Assembly (NCBI RefSeq): GCF_905163445.1
Contig: NC_053208.1
Span: 25,323,986-25,387,985 of the forward strand
Reading direction: 5' to 3'
From: Pararge aegeria
Lineage: Eukaryota > Arthropoda > Insecta > Lepidoptera > Nymphalidae
DNA: 64,000 nt
This document shows, in pieces, positions 10,823 through 21,660 of this stretch. Every line of letters starts with the position of its first letter. The stretch's first letter is position 1. The position numbers and the translations under genes are program-made. The notes beneath the pieces are model-generated. The model was given only the letters and a program-made list of their open reading frames with translations, was not told the DNA's origin and made no database searches.

Positions 10823-10837
10823 TAACAGAGCAATATT
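10823..10837. repeat. Target-site duplication, right copy
   Basis: TAACAGAGCAATATT, same orientation and sequence as 9768-9782. Confidence 0.85.
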
Positions 10838-11015
10838 TTTTTTATGTTGCATCGTTTCAACAAATTGTTGTTACTAGGTATCAAACCTAGTAAAATTATA
10901 ATCAAATTAAAAAATCCGAGTATAGTAGAGCTTTTTGTGAAAAACTCATCAGGGGAAATACTACTTTCTGCTGCATGCACACATCTACGCCTTAGGTTCA
11001 TGGACACGTTGCAAC

Positions 11016-11180
11016 CAGTGGCGTGCATAGAGGGTATATAAAATGAAGAAAATCTCCAGTACGAGTTATAAAAAACTTAAGGATAGGCTTTGTAAGAGTT
11101 ATAAATAGTCTACCCTCAAGTATTTACAACTGGAGACTTTCCTCCTTTTATATCATCTGCGTACCCTATGCACGCCACTG
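11016..11180. mobile_element. hAT-type MITE
   Basis: A 165-bp element with terminal inverted repeats CAGTGGCGTGCATAG at the left and its complement at the right, differing by a 2-nt indel just inside. The flanks GTTGCAAC (11008-11015) and GTTGCAGG (11181-11188) look like an 8-bp target duplication with two changes. CAGTGGCG ends and an 8-bp duplication point to the hAT superfamily. No coding capacity. A related left end occurs at 13408. Confidence 0.75.
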
Positions 11181-11188
11181 GTTGCAGG

Positions 11189-11825
11189 ACATGTTCCCCA
11201 CTTACCATGAAGCCGCCTTAATTTGGTTCATCACTAATTACTATAAAAAAACCGGGAAAGGCCATTTTGCACTAAGAACGCATAAATGCAAAGAGGTGAA
11301 AATTTATCTTATTGGTGAACAGGATCGAACGGAGAGCGGAAGGGGTGGGTGGGGAGAGAGGGAAGGCAGTGACGTGGATACGTTACGTTAAAGTGAAACA
11401 TCAACAATCTTACTCCTACGTGAGATACTATTGATTTTTGTTAAGCCAGTTTGTACCAAGCTTACCAGAAGTTCATAAATATGTTGGAGATACGAAACTT
11501 AACTTTCGTGTTATCCATACTGAAGTATGGAGCTCAAAAGCTCAGAACATGAGTAATTTCTTCGGCGATCTTTCATTTGTATATTTCATTATGCTGACTA
11601 CAAGGTAGAGTACCTTGTACCCAGCAGCAGCTTGTACCAGCAAAGGAATTACGGTTGTAGAGCATAAACCATTATTTAAGTTATTACTAACTGTATTACC
11701 GATTTTAACGCATAACTTTATATTTGTTAAATAGTTAACAATAGTCGTAGTGTAAATAGTCATAGTAAACCGACTAAGCTGGTAATCGCGAAAACCGAGT
11801 ATTTCCAAAGATAATAACGAAGTAA
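11189..11825. other. No gene or recognised repeat seen
   Basis: AT-rich DNA with a purine-rich GGGTGGGGAGAGAGG patch near 11344. No support for coding. Confidence 0.45.
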
Positions 11826-12286
11826 ACCATGCTATGTCACATGTGTTGCACTGGTTTACAGTCAACAACTTACTTTTAAATGCAAAACAAACAATGTGTT
11901 TCGAATTTATCTTACCAAATTAATAAAAATATAATGATTTCTGGAGAATCACCAAAAATGGAGAGTTCTGGGCATGACCTGGGATAATAAACTACAGTGG
12001 GGTGCCTAGATACACTAGCGGGGAAACTTAGCTCGGCTGCCTACGCAGTCAAGAAAATTAGACAGATTACTGACGTTGAAATAGCTAGGCTTGTTTATTT
12101 TGCGTACTTTCTTAGTGTGATGTCCTACGGGATCTTGTTATGGGGCAAAACTGCTGATATCGAAACTGTATTTATATTGCAGAAAAGAGCTGTACGATCA
12201 ATATATAAACCTAAATCACGTGAATCCCTCCGTGAGAAATTTAAAGAAATATGTATACTTACTGTCGCTTCACAATGTATTTATAA
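11826..12286 (+). pseudogene. Family D LINE, internal RT-thumb fragment
   Basis: Plus-strand homologue of family D ORF2 residues from about 688 to 865: AMSHV near the start, then DTLAGKLSSAAYAVKKIRQI at about 12006, and SIYKPKSRESLREKFKEI near 12200. A deletion around 12002 removes the WGTHI junction and several stops are present. It is cut at 12287 by the 3' end of a Helitron. Confidence 0.85.
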
Positions 12287-12890
12287 CTAGCTGTACCCTG
12301 TGGTTCCACCCGAAAAAACTACGGAGCGCAGCATACAGAGTACATTTTTTTACAGCTTTCTGTAACATTTTTTCAATATTACCGACATTTATTGATGTAG
12401 GTAAATCTATTATTTCTTGAAAATAAAATTTGCCCTCATTTTCACCAGATGCTGATCCTGATAAACGCAGGCTATTTCTCTAAAACTCATTGAAATATTT
12501 TTTCAAGGGTTATGTTCTCATATTATTTAATAAAAAAAAGTAATACGTAATTAAAAGTTCTGTGAATAAAATGGGTGTCATTTTACCAGTGAGTAAGCAC
12601 ACACAACTGATCGATAACGAGACAAGTATAAAAGATAAATAGTTGAACCAAATGTTAGTCCCAAATAACATACATACAAACTTCTCGTGGATCTAATACA
12701 GTTCCTTCTTACCAATACAGCTTTTAATTCCCTATGACAAATTACTACAAATAATTAAACGTGACCAAAATGTTATCCTTTGTCCATCTCCAGGATGTCA
12801 GCTACATGCATGCCAAATTTCATTAAGATCGGGGCATCCGTTGTACATAGGTAGCAAACAAACAGATATATTTTCGCATTTATAATATTA
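12287..12890 (-). mobile_element. Non-autonomous Helitron
   Basis: Minus strand: the AATATTATAAATGCGAAAA-type 5' end lies near 12890 and the 3' end, with a GTGGAACCAC hairpin and CTAG, is at 12287-12290. It interrupts or borders the family D fragment at 11826-12286. Confidence 0.65.
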
Positions 12891-13407
12891 ATTCACATCC
12901 TATTGCTGCGTGAGGTCATAGAGTAGAACCTACAACTACTACGAGGAAGGATTTATGGTATGCTATTCTTTCTCCATCACCAGTAATCAGGCGTACGGCG
13001 TTAGGTATTAGCCGTTAGGGTACCTGCTGAAATTTATATAAATCATATATTCTAGAGAAAATATGATCTTCCAAAAAATATTATTGTTTATTATTTATAT
13101 ATTAATCGTGATAGCTTCGCACGCTATATAGGGGTTTCTACAGAACCAAATAGCGCGACATACTTGTGTGCGATATACTTTTGCCGCCATCTATCGCCAC
13201 CTCCAGCAACGTATACGTACGAATGTAAAAATGTAAAACAAAATGGTTTAAACAGTAGATTTAAAGATGTTTTCTGTGTCCCTAGCTTATTCCAAAAATT
13301 TAGCTGATACACTATTAATATATTAAGATATATGCTAGCTTAGCGAACAATACTTTTAATGACAAATTAGTATCGCTTTATACAGTTCTATATTTATGAC
13401 CCGTGCC
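12891..13407. other. No gene or recognised repeat seen
   Basis: AT-rich sequence. Nothing supported. Confidence 0.4.
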
Positions 13408-13460
13408 CAGTGGCGTGCATTGCATATTTGTAAATTAGCAGTGCATACCCTACCCTCAGG
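13408..13460 (+). mobile_element. Possible solitary end of the hAT MITE family
   Basis: CAGTGGCGTGCATTGCATA at 13408 matches the left end of the 11016 MITE for its first 14 bases. No matching right end was found within the following kilobase, so this is a fragment or a chance match. Confidence 0.4.
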
Positions 13461-15185
13461 GTCTTACAGAGCCTTCAGATTGGACCATTAAAATTTTGTA
13501 ACTAAAAAAACACTAAGTAAAATGTGAAAGCTCCATCCAGTAATGAGCGGCCAAACTTCTAGGTCAATCGTCGCTAGACAGGTGACAGCGCAACCAGCGC
13601 GAGGCGTATAGCGTACAAAATTAAATCTTCTACTTATTTTAATTTTTATCCGTAAACATTTACCTTTTAAAACACGTAAAACTACCTATATTATTGATTT
13701 AAATCTCATATTATCGATTGCTGGGTAAATCAATTATTATGAGTCACTCGACATATGACGCCCTCTACTGTTGCATAGAAATATCAAATAAAATAAGCAC
13801 GCGCAAAGAAATAATCGTTCTGCTAGATGTGTGCGTGCGAGTTAGTAGTGTGTGTCGTGTAATGTTATAATCGTGCGCTTGTACTTACAAGATTAGCATC
13901 GGTCTTGTGTGAAAAATTTCATTCATAAATTCTGTAAGTGTCTGTGTGTATAAGCACTGCTTACGGAAGTGGATAATCAATTACATGTTTTATTTTTTTA
14001 TGAACAAAATTTGCTTGGTTTGTTATTGTTGTTAACGGTCATTATCCTTTTTTTAGAATTAAAAATATTATTAAGAAATGTAAATTCCTTTCAGTGTCTT
14101 TTAAGAAAATTAAGGAACTAATATCATTGAATTAGTATTTCTTTTTAAAAATAAGTTATGAAACCAAACGCTGTCTACATTTTGAAATTTTGAATTTACG
14201 TTTATAATTTACAAGTGCATAAATTCAGTAACTTATAAAAGTTTGAGTAGTGATAGTTTAATGTGTTAAGGTTAATTTATTCATTCATTTTATGATGAAA
14301 GCATATACGTGTGGTCTTGGTTTTGGTTCAGTGTGCCTGGAAAAGTAGTTAAGCAACAAATTTCATTTCTATCCCTATATCGTAAAATTAGAAATCATTC
14401 GAAGGTGTGATACAAATATCCCAAAAAAAAAGTGATAAAGTAACACGTATGTTAAATAATATATATTACGAAAAATATTATTGGCTAAGCGGCTTTGTAC
14501 ACACCAATAGATTATTTTGCTTTCCTTGTGTTTTATTGCCCAATATACGTAAATTGTGGAATCTATATTAATAGATATTTGTTATAAATAGTGTGAATCA
14601 TTGATCAACAATCAAATTAGTACTTAAATAGCTTTCTTTTGAATAATACTTGCCCTGAAAAAATTAGCCTTACGAATTAAAATATAAAGTTTGTTTTAAA
14701 TTGTCCTTCAAAAAATATATCGCATATACTCGTAGTAGAAAATCTCCATCCCACTTCATCCCATACAAGAAATATACTGTATGCAGTAGTAGGAAGAAAG
14801 GGAGTGATATATAATTTCTATCTCATATTTTGTATGTGGGGTATGTAAACGAAAATAAAATCCATTGGTAACTGTATCTTATTGCGTATATCATAAAGGT
14901 TATTTTAATTGTTCCAATACATCATATAATATTATAGTAGAACACTACTCCTCCACCACCCAACTGATCCCATGTAATAAAATGCAAGTATGATTTAGAT
15001 ATCTAGATAAAAGATAAAAAATACGATGCACCAACACTAGGGGTCCATAGACGAGAGGAGGTGTATTTGATGCGAACGCTTTAAAAGCAATTTCACATGA
15101 AATCGTCCCGATTTCACACTGCGACACGCATGCTGTGTTATTTTACTTTTACAGCAATCATAGTTTTAATTACTATCATAATATA
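13461..15185. other. No gene or recognised repeat seen
   Basis: About 1.7 kb of AT-rich DNA with no coding signal, terminal repeat or tail that I can place. Confidence 0.45.
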
Positions 15186-15467
15186 TATAAATCTCCTGTC
15201 ACAATGTTTGTCCGCGATGGACTCTTAAACTACTTACCGATTTTAAATTAAATTGGCACTCCGTGAGCAGTCTGGTCCGACTTAAGAGATAGGGTAGCTT
15301 AGATCTTTAATTATAGACGCAATTTTATTTTATTGCAAATTTTTTGTCTATAATTAATTGACAGTCACATGTTATATATATATACTACTATACTCATTTA
15401 GGGCTTAGCGATACTGAATACTTTAAAAACAAAATCAAACGCAGACGAAGTCGCGGGCAACAGCTAG
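15186..15467 (+). mobile_element. Non-autonomous Helitron, internally deleted
   Basis: The 3' end is well defined: GGGCTTAGCGATACTGAATA, then a CGC-A-GAC-GAA-GTC-GCG hairpin near 15440, then CTAG at 15464-15467 followed by T. The left part (ATCTCCTGTCACAATGTTTG) belongs to a different Helitron head from the TACTAATATT type, so this copy combines a second 5' half with the common 3' half. Confidence 0.6.
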
Positions 15468-15922
15468 TGTATTATATGTACTTATCAAAAGTATCTACTT
15501 TATGTCTATTTGCCTAAAAAAAAAGTCTTTTTGGGACTTTAACGCAGTAAATTAATTATTTATATCCCCCAAAGTCTATACCTATTTGGAATGTGCTAGT
15601 ACGTCAAATGCAGCGCCAGTCTAAGAATAGGATCGAAACTTTAACATTTTGTTTTTGAATGTAGTTATCAAAATAGTTTCACTACAGTAAAAAAAAATAT
15701 ACAAGGTTTGCTGGAAGAGGTGGTTACAGTTGTCATAATAATAAAATTATTTTGGTCCATAACTTTTAGATACTGTTTTGATAATAATCCGCAGACGCTT
15801 ATAAATATTAACACACAACATACATGACTATTTTTAAATGCGGTTTAGGTCATTAAAATTAGTAAGCTTTCTTAATTTTTAAGGTTACTTGTATAACATA
15901 ATAGCAGAAATAGTGTCCTTTT

Positions 15923-16110
15923 AAAGTCAAAGTCAAAAATATCTTTATTTAAGTAGGCCCATAGGTGGCACTTTTGATGCGTACATTACATAAGTATTAC
16001 ACGGTAGTGAGATGATGGCGATAACCATATTCGTAAACCTCAAACTAAAGCTACGAGGGTTCCAAACGCGTCCTGGTCTAAGAAGAAGCCCATTTTATAT
16101 TTGTATAAAA
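15923..16110 (-). mobile_element. LINE 3' end with AAAGTCA tail
   Basis: Minus strand: the 3' tail is (TTGACTT) repeats preceded by AAATAAAGATATTTT. The opposite-strand relative at 41985-42105 ends in TTTGACTTTGACTTTGACTT. Tandem tail repeats of this kind mark CR1/Jockey-group LINE 3' ends. No ORF remains. Confidence 0.6.
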
Positions 16111-16149
16111 TTATAGAAACCGACGTAAGCCTCATATTCGTAAGCTTCA

Positions 16150-16235
16150 GCTTCCCTTACGGAGGGACAAAGATCGATCCTCGGCACGCACCTTGAAAAC
16201 GTCGAAGTTCGTCGTGCGTTTTAAGCAATTAAATA
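16150..16235 (+). mobile_element. SINE, left half (split by a family D insertion)
   Basis: Includes the tRNA-related segment gatcgatcctcggcacgcac and the downstream gtgcgttttaagcaattaaa block of the local tRNA-derived SINE. The SINE resumes at 16753. Confidence 0.55.
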
Positions 16236-16752
16236 TAAAATTCAAAATTCAAAATTCATTTATTTCAAGTAGTTCTAATATAAGCACTTTTGAAACGTCA
16301 AGTCTGTCTGTTTGTAGTGATTCTACCACCGGTTCGGAAGGCAGATTCTACCGAGAAGAAGCCGGCAAGAAACACAGCAGTTGCTCTTTTCCAACATCAA
16401 CAATTTACATTTTGCATTTTAACATTCATTTTTCTATCTTGTGAGAGCTGAAAGCGGAGCCGGATGCTTCCAAGCAACCTTGTCATTAAAAAATTCATCA
16501 ATTGTATAGTAACCTCGCTGTAATAAATGTGTTTTAACAAATTCTTTAAACTTGTGCATTGGCAGGTCCAAAATCACCTTAGGAATCATATTATAAAAGC
16601 GTATACTCAATCCCACAAATGATCCCTGTACCTTACGCAGACGATATGCAGATGACACTAATTTATGACCATTTCTTGTAAGTCGACTGTTTATGTCCAC
16701 TTTTTGTTTATAAAGACTAATATGTTGTCTTACAAATACTATATTGTTATAA
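16236..16752 (-). mobile_element. Family D LINE, 5'-truncated insertion in a SINE
   Basis: Minus strand: from about 16752 it encodes the C-terminal 90 or so residues of ORF2 (MDINSRLTRNGHKLVSSAYR onward, to the stop at 16434), open and close to the 54 kb copy. The 3' UTR and a tail of TTTGAATTT units follow at 16236-16265. 5' truncation is normal for LINE copies. It sits between two parts of one SINE (16150-16235 and 16753-16862). Confidence 0.85.
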
Positions 16753-16862
16753 TTTACTTAAACGTTGAAAAAAACATTTTGGGGAAACCTGCGTGCCTGA
16801 AAGTTCTCCATAATTATCTTAAAGGTGTGTGAAGTCCAACTATCTCACATCTGGCGACCAAG
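16753..16862 (+). mobile_element. SINE, right half
   Basis: Contains the SINE body blocks: aaacctgcgtgcctgaaagt and gtgtgtgaagtcc. Continuation of 16150-16235 beyond the family D insertion. Confidence 0.55.
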
Positions 16863-16871
16863 TGCCATACT

Positions 16872-16964
16872 TTCACCACTTTGTGTGTAAAAGCTTGATA
16901 TTTTAATCTTCTTAAAGTGCTATAAGAAGAAATAATTAAAACATCAAGCACACAAAGTGGTGAA
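16872..16964. repeat. Inverted repeat, 16-bp perfect outer arms
   Basis: TTCACCACTTTGTGTG (16872-16887) is perfectly repeated inverted at 16949-16964. An inner 15-bp arm pair (16893-16907 with 16935-16949) matches with one mismatch. The left side has 5 extra bases. Could be a small fold-back element; no target duplication identified. Confidence 0.7.
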
Positions 16965-17169
16965 GTTGTGCACAGTTATGCATTTCGCGATTCCTGTATG
17001 CTATTTTGTTGTCACAAATAATGCTTGGTGTTACAGCTAAAATCTCTTAGTGACAAGAGATAGCTTAGTCATAAAGTTTACAAAAGGTGTTATTTATTTA
17101 TAAAGCTCCAAAAAATTTGAACTATGGCTTAATCGATTCGGAATGGACGTAAAGGATAATGTATTGAAA

Positions 17170-17216
17170 ATCTGAATTTGTTAATCACAAAGCAATTGTT
17201 ATTAACAAATTCAGAT
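17170..17216. repeat. Perfect 16-bp inverted repeat
   Basis: ATCTGAATTTGTTAAT at 17170-17185 and its exact complement at 17201-17216, with a 15-nt spacer. Function unknown. Confidence 0.85.
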
Positions 17217-17887
17217 AAAATAATTAGTTTTTTGCAATTCAAAAACTTAGATAGGAGGAAATTTTTAAGAAAACAGTACCGACTTCTTTCATTCTATATT
17301 TCACACTGCACAGTATTGGGGCACTACTGTATTTGGGTCTTATATCGTCTTTTATTCTCCGAACCACCAAGAGACGATAAAACAAATTTTCATCCCCTAA
17401 ATGGCCTAATGGCTTTATTCTTTTAAGTATTCTGATGCCACCATGTTTTTTCAAATTTTATATTATTATTTAATAGAAATATAGATCTATTATATATTTT
17501 AAGCTGCCCACTGCGTACTGCGCACTCTATAAGACCTTTATATAATAATCTTAATGTGCAGTGTGACAATTTTAGGACCTAAGTCCGCTAAAGCAGATTG
17601 GATCGAAATGGAAAGTTGCAGCACTTTATTTATCTCCAGTAGAGCGCAGGCCGGGTTCCAACAGTGGAACAATATAAAGAGGCAACCAATATCGGTTCGG
17701 ATAACATGAAAACGATGTAAACTGTGTATTTGTATTCCTACAGGTTGGCACACTACGTTCATTTATTATGTGTTGGTTTTACGCGAATCTGTAGATCCGG
17801 CGAATGCACCGATACTAGGAATGCATGAAAGCAAAGAAATTTAAATCAACGAATACCTGCCACGTTCTTGTAAACAATTGATGCGGT
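17217..17887. other. No gene or recognised repeat seen
   Basis: AT-rich DNA. Open readings on both strands around 17180-17450 lack any known motif and were not accepted as genes. Confidence 0.4.
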
Positions 17888-18050
17888 ACGGAACATTATG
17901 TAGAACTCTCAGGCATGCGGGTTTCCTCACGATGTTTTCCTGCACTGTTAAAGATGTTTTTTATTTGTATTGCTTAAACTCACACTAAACTAGAAAAGTT
18001 AGAGATGCGTGCTGGGATTCGAACTCAGCCTCCCGAAAGTAAAGTCGAGC
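17888..18050 (-). mobile_element. SINE, body and B-box part
   Basis: Minus strand: box B-like GAGTTCGAATCCCAGCACGC (18011-18030) followed by the body blocks (gaggaaacccgcatgcctga). The A-box head is found 450 bp further right at 18501-18530, so the SINE is interrupted. Confidence 0.7.
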
Positions 18051-18500
18051 CTCTTCTTCTGTTCCTGGGCCGTTTCCGCAATTGATTGGTCTGAAACAGT
18101 CTCTTGTACATGTGGCTACTGATGCGGCTTCCCACTGTATCACTCCAGCCAGCCGAGCTCACACCAGAAGCTTAGCAAGCCACCCAGGTCGCCGAGTGCT
18201 TCATGGAGTGTTACTGAAGAGCCAAGGTATACTGCGGGTTGTTCTGCTACTCCATTGCGTTGGAGCATTACGTGTATCGATGTTTCTTCCGTCCCCTGCA
18301 TGCTCTGCAGAGAAGACTATCAGTTATACTTAAAATGAAAAGGCGTTTGTTTAGTGGGCAGTGGACTGTTATTATACCTACAACTGTCCTTAGTTTAACC
18401 CGATTTAGTTGCAGTAATTTTGTTGTTTATCGTGGGTTGAGGTCTAGTAAGGCCTCCTTCGTGTGTCTGCAGCCTTTTATTTTATAGCTCCGAGTGTTTT
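18051..18500 (-). mobile_element. Insertion splitting the SINE
   Basis: About 450 bp between the two SINE parts. The left border reads, on the minus strand, GGCCCAGGAACAGAAGAAGA, an A/G-rich tail like that at 21670-21700. It therefore looks like a retroposed element inserted on the minus strand. The flanks GAGCCTC and GAGCTCC may be a degraded duplication. No known protein motif. Confidence 0.5.
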
Positions 18501-18530
18501 GAGCTCCTATCCAATGCGCTATCACCGCTG
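18501..18530 (-). mobile_element. SINE head (A box)
   Basis: Minus strand GGTGATAGCGCATTGGATAG holds the A-box-like TAGCGCATTGG of the tRNA-derived SINE. Confidence 0.6.
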
Positions 18531-19448
18531 CCACTTATAGTTAATGTACTGCTTCAGTAATAACATAAATAGCTGCTTTAAACATAACCAGACAAGAATG
18601 TAACATAAGTGCAAATAAATATAAATAGAGACAGTTTCGATATATTATAATGTTCCCAATAAGAACATATACAAGTAACTTGTCCGTAACGTAAATCGCA
18701 TTATTTTACTTATATTTCTCTATGGTACAGTATGGCAAAAGTTGACGAATTCATCTTGCATTCCTTATTACTTTGTATTAAAAACAAGTTAAAAGTGGTT
18801 AAAACCTACTTATTAATTCACTTTTATTTTAATATTTTATATATTTTTACTATGTATGTGGGATGTACTTTTTCGGCTATGTCCTTTTACTCAGATAAAA
18901 TGATTTAGTATAAAATATGGTTAAGTCTACGTCTATTTGCGTGAGAGCTGACAACTGTATTCACGATATATATATTTATTTGTGATATTTAAATAACTTT
19001 ATTTAACTAAATTATGCGTTATATTAAAACTTTCAATGTATACTTCGATACTTTATATAACTTTCAATACCTTTTTCTATTTTTAGTGTAGTTTTTCTAC
19101 AAACCTAGAATAAGGCGAAACTTAAAATTTTTGATCATATTTTTATTTTGTTACGTCAAAGAAGTACAACTTCTAACGCGTGTTCACAAATACACACAAT
19201 AAGGGAGATTTTACTTTAGGCGTAAAATTTTCAAATGTAAAAGTCGCCCTAAGGCGACTTATTATTTTTTCATTTGTTAAAAAGAGTATTTAAATGTTAC
19301 TTCATCATGCCATAAACACTGAGCAGATCAGTAATTAGGCATAATTATAAAAAACGAACAAAAATTTAAATATAAGACGCTTTAGCTGTAGTTTATATAT
19401 ATATATGGTAACTTTTTAGGTATTTTATAGGTATTTCTTAAAACACGT
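18531..19448. other. No gene or recognised repeat seen
   Basis: AT-rich DNA with no supported feature. Confidence 0.4.
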
Positions 19449-19531
19449 TTTTGCTTTTCCACACGGTATTTTTAGCACTTTGAAGGGGATAACTTCAAAG
19501 AGCTAAAAATACCGTGTGGAAAAGCAAAAAA
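19449..19531. repeat. Fold-back made from the start of repeat X
   Basis: The left arm 19449-19486 and right arm 19494-19531 are inverted copies of each other with a single mismatch and a 7-nt loop (GGGATAA). The right arm is the beginning of an X copy that continues to 19703; the left arm is an inverted duplicate of only its first 38 bases. Confidence 0.85.
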
Positions 19532-19703
19532 GTTGTATGGGAAACTCTAGAGTTGTACGGCAACGAAAATGTGGGAAAAAGGTGGTATGAAATTAAATAC
19601 TTCTTTGTTATATGAAGTCCTGGTAAACTTGCAGCTTCGAAGCTTGGTCGTTGACCCGGGCAAGTTGACGTAACTTATGTCCTTTGTATCATTAAGTCTC
19701 TAG
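19494..19703 (+). repeat. Dispersed repeat X, copy 1
   Basis: Repeat X is defined here by conserved blocks in fixed order: cttcaaagagctaaaaat, gaagaaagtttgtac, ttgtacggggacgaaaa, cgggaaacaggtggtaa, tgaagtcctggtaatct, and a hairpin-forming ggtcgttgacc before cgggcacgtgacg. There are 16 copies with the ggtcgttgaccc core, from here to the right end. They have no coding capacity, no obvious tRNA promoter and no terminal inverted repeat. Class unknown; the short hairpin near the 3' side and a CTAG in some copies (19700-19703 here) would fit a Helitron-like end but do not prove it. Confidence 0.8.
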
Positions 19704-19853
19704 CAGAAATTACAACACCATCTTTAAAAATGCCCGAAATTAAGTTAAGTATTTTTGTAAATTTTAGATGTAAGATTATCAAAAAAGTCATTTAAATCGG
19801 TTAAATCAAGGGCGGGAATCATTAAGAAAAAAAAAATAACATTTCTAATATTA

Positions 19854-20050
19854 CTAGATTTTGCCAGCGACTTCACCCGACTTTCTTTGAGTTATTAAAG
19901 GGTTCCACGGACACGCCAAGGTACAGGTTATCTACCCGGGCTTAAGATAATACAATATCTATCCCCAGGATGCAGGTTCTAGGCTCGCCTATAATAAGTA
20001 TTATTAAAATACGCAGCTTTATCTTTAAGACTACCATTGACTGGTTATTG
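19854..20050 (-). mobile_element. Helitron 3' end fragment
   Basis: Minus strand: GAAGTCGCTGGCAAAATCTAG ends at 19854-19857, the CGAAGTCGCGGG...CTAG signature in diverged form. The 5' boundary is not determined. Confidence 0.45.
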
Positions 20051-20809
20051 AATCAACGTTTTCAAAGTGGCAATTTTCCATCGTCAATGGGTAGCGGTTC
20101 TGGCGACAGATTGGCGCAATGGTGTCATAGAGCATCTGGTTTTGTACCCTTGTGAACCCTTTAGTGGCCAAGACACACATTATTAACTATACCTAATTAT
20201 AAAGAAATCGCAGTAAGGAACCTTAGACTTTGGCACGACTTTGTCTAGATTTCACTTCTTTTTAGAGATAAGAAAGCAGTTCCATCGAGGCCAGTTTTTT
20301 ACAGAATGTTTTTTGTTGGATTTCACTGCATTTTCTAGAAACGTGGGCATATTGATTTATTTCTGACATCAAATGAAGCGGCCTAACAAGTTGAATATTT
20401 TTTGTAAAGGCGGTTTGTCAATCTGTAATAGTTTTGTTGGGCTCTTGTGTTTTCTATTCAGGGTCACCTGGTACTCCAGATCTTCGATTATTCTAGTTTT
20501 TATAGTTCTCCCTTTATATGGCCATTGTACCCTAACTCTGTACCAAATATCAGCTCTCTGAGTTTATGGGAAGTACTAGTTCTATTTTGATGATCATGAG
20601 TGAGTGAGTGTCATAAATGCGAAACTGCTTTCGCCTAACTTAATGACCTACAGACTTGAAATTTTTGATTTTAAGTATGTGATTATAAATTACTGGATGA
20701 CGAAAATTTCTGCGTTCTGGTCTTATCCAGAATTCTCAAATAGGGGCCTGAAAACTATATCAATAACCAAAACTGAAATGAAATGCGTACAAAAAATGAA
20801 GCATAACTC

Positions 20810-21020
20810 AGCAAGTCGCAAAGCTGAAGAGGCAAATGGGCGGGGCACGTATCTCCGAAACCTTTTTACGTTGGGGTCCCATGGTGCTATAATGGCGAGC
20901 CCGCAGCGTATGTCGACCCCTAACAGACAACATCAAACGAGTCACTGGAAGCCGCTGGAAACGAGCGGCCCGGGACCATGGATTTTGGTCCCTACAAAAG
21001 CCCTATGTCCAGTAGTGTTA
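20810..21020 (+). pseudogene. RTE-clade LINE, degenerate C-terminus
   Basis: The translation is recognisable in shifting frames: LKRQMGG(G)ARI near 20815 corresponds to the LKWQWAGHIARR block, followed by a TRWTDDIKRVTGSRW-like block near 20925-20960. The DNA ends with gccctatgtccagtagtg, a typical RTE tail region. Several frameshifts. Best preserved relatives are at 50091-50480 and 36125-36290. Confidence 0.6.
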
Positions 21021-21074
21021 TATATACTTGCACATGTTGCATTGATTCCTTTCAAAGAGCTAAAATTTTTGTTT

Positions 21075-21253
21075 AAAATTCAAAATCATTTATTTCAAGT
21101 AGGCCTAATATAAGCACTTTTGAAACGTCAAGTCTGTCTGTGTGTAGTGACTCTACCACCAGTTCGGATGGCAGATTCTACCGAGAAGAAGCCGGCAAGA
21201 AACTTAGCAGTTGCTCTTGTCTAGTATCAACAATTTACATTTTACATTTTAAA
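21075..21253 (-). mobile_element. Family D LINE 3' UTR fragment
   Basis: Minus strand copy of the last ~180 bp of family D: the TTGCCGGCTTCTTCTCGGTA block and the AAATAAATGATTTTG tail. No ORF2 remains. Confidence 0.85.
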
Positions 21254-21311
21254 AATCATTTAAATATAGTCATAATAATAGTAGCAAATATTTATTATCG
21301 GAACTTTTAAA

Positions 21312-21545
21312 ACAGCATTAACCCCTTCAAAGAGCTAAAAATATAGTGTGAAAAAGCGGAAGAAAGTTTTAACCAACGGTAAACTTAACAAAAGTTGTAG
21401 AGGGACAAAAACGTTGGAAACCGTTGGTAAGAAATTAGATTTTTATATACTTCTTTACTACATGAATTCCTAGTGATTTCGAAGCCTCGAAGCTCGGTCG
21501 TTGACCCGGGCATGTGACGTAACTTATGCCTCTTATATTAATTAT
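21312..21545 (+). repeat. Dispersed repeat X, copy 2
   Basis: Carries ccttcaaagagctaaaaat, ttgtagagggacaaaaacg, gaattcctagtgat and cggtcgttgacccgggcatg in the standard order. Confidence 0.8.
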
Positions 21546-21594
21546 TGGTATCTATTATATATCTATTATATTCGACCGATTTTATTAAAGACAA

Positions 21595-21660
21595 GATTCT
21601 ATCTTATAATTAAAAAAAACTGGCATGTGCGAGTTGTACACTCTAATGGTTTCTTACCCT
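21595..21660 (+). repeat. Dispersed repeat H, short copy
   Basis: The block gcatgtgcgagttgtacact followed by taatggtttc recurs at 41580-41620 and, inverted, at 46283-46310. Class unknown. Confidence 0.5.

Noticed and set aside
17178..17454. Opposing open readings of 82 and 71 codons
   Set aside because: No motif, no repeat partner and mutual overlap; consistent with chance.
20604..21113. 169-codon plus-strand reading as a single gene
   Set aside because: It is a chance joining of unknown repeat, frameshifted RTE remains and the start of a family D tail.
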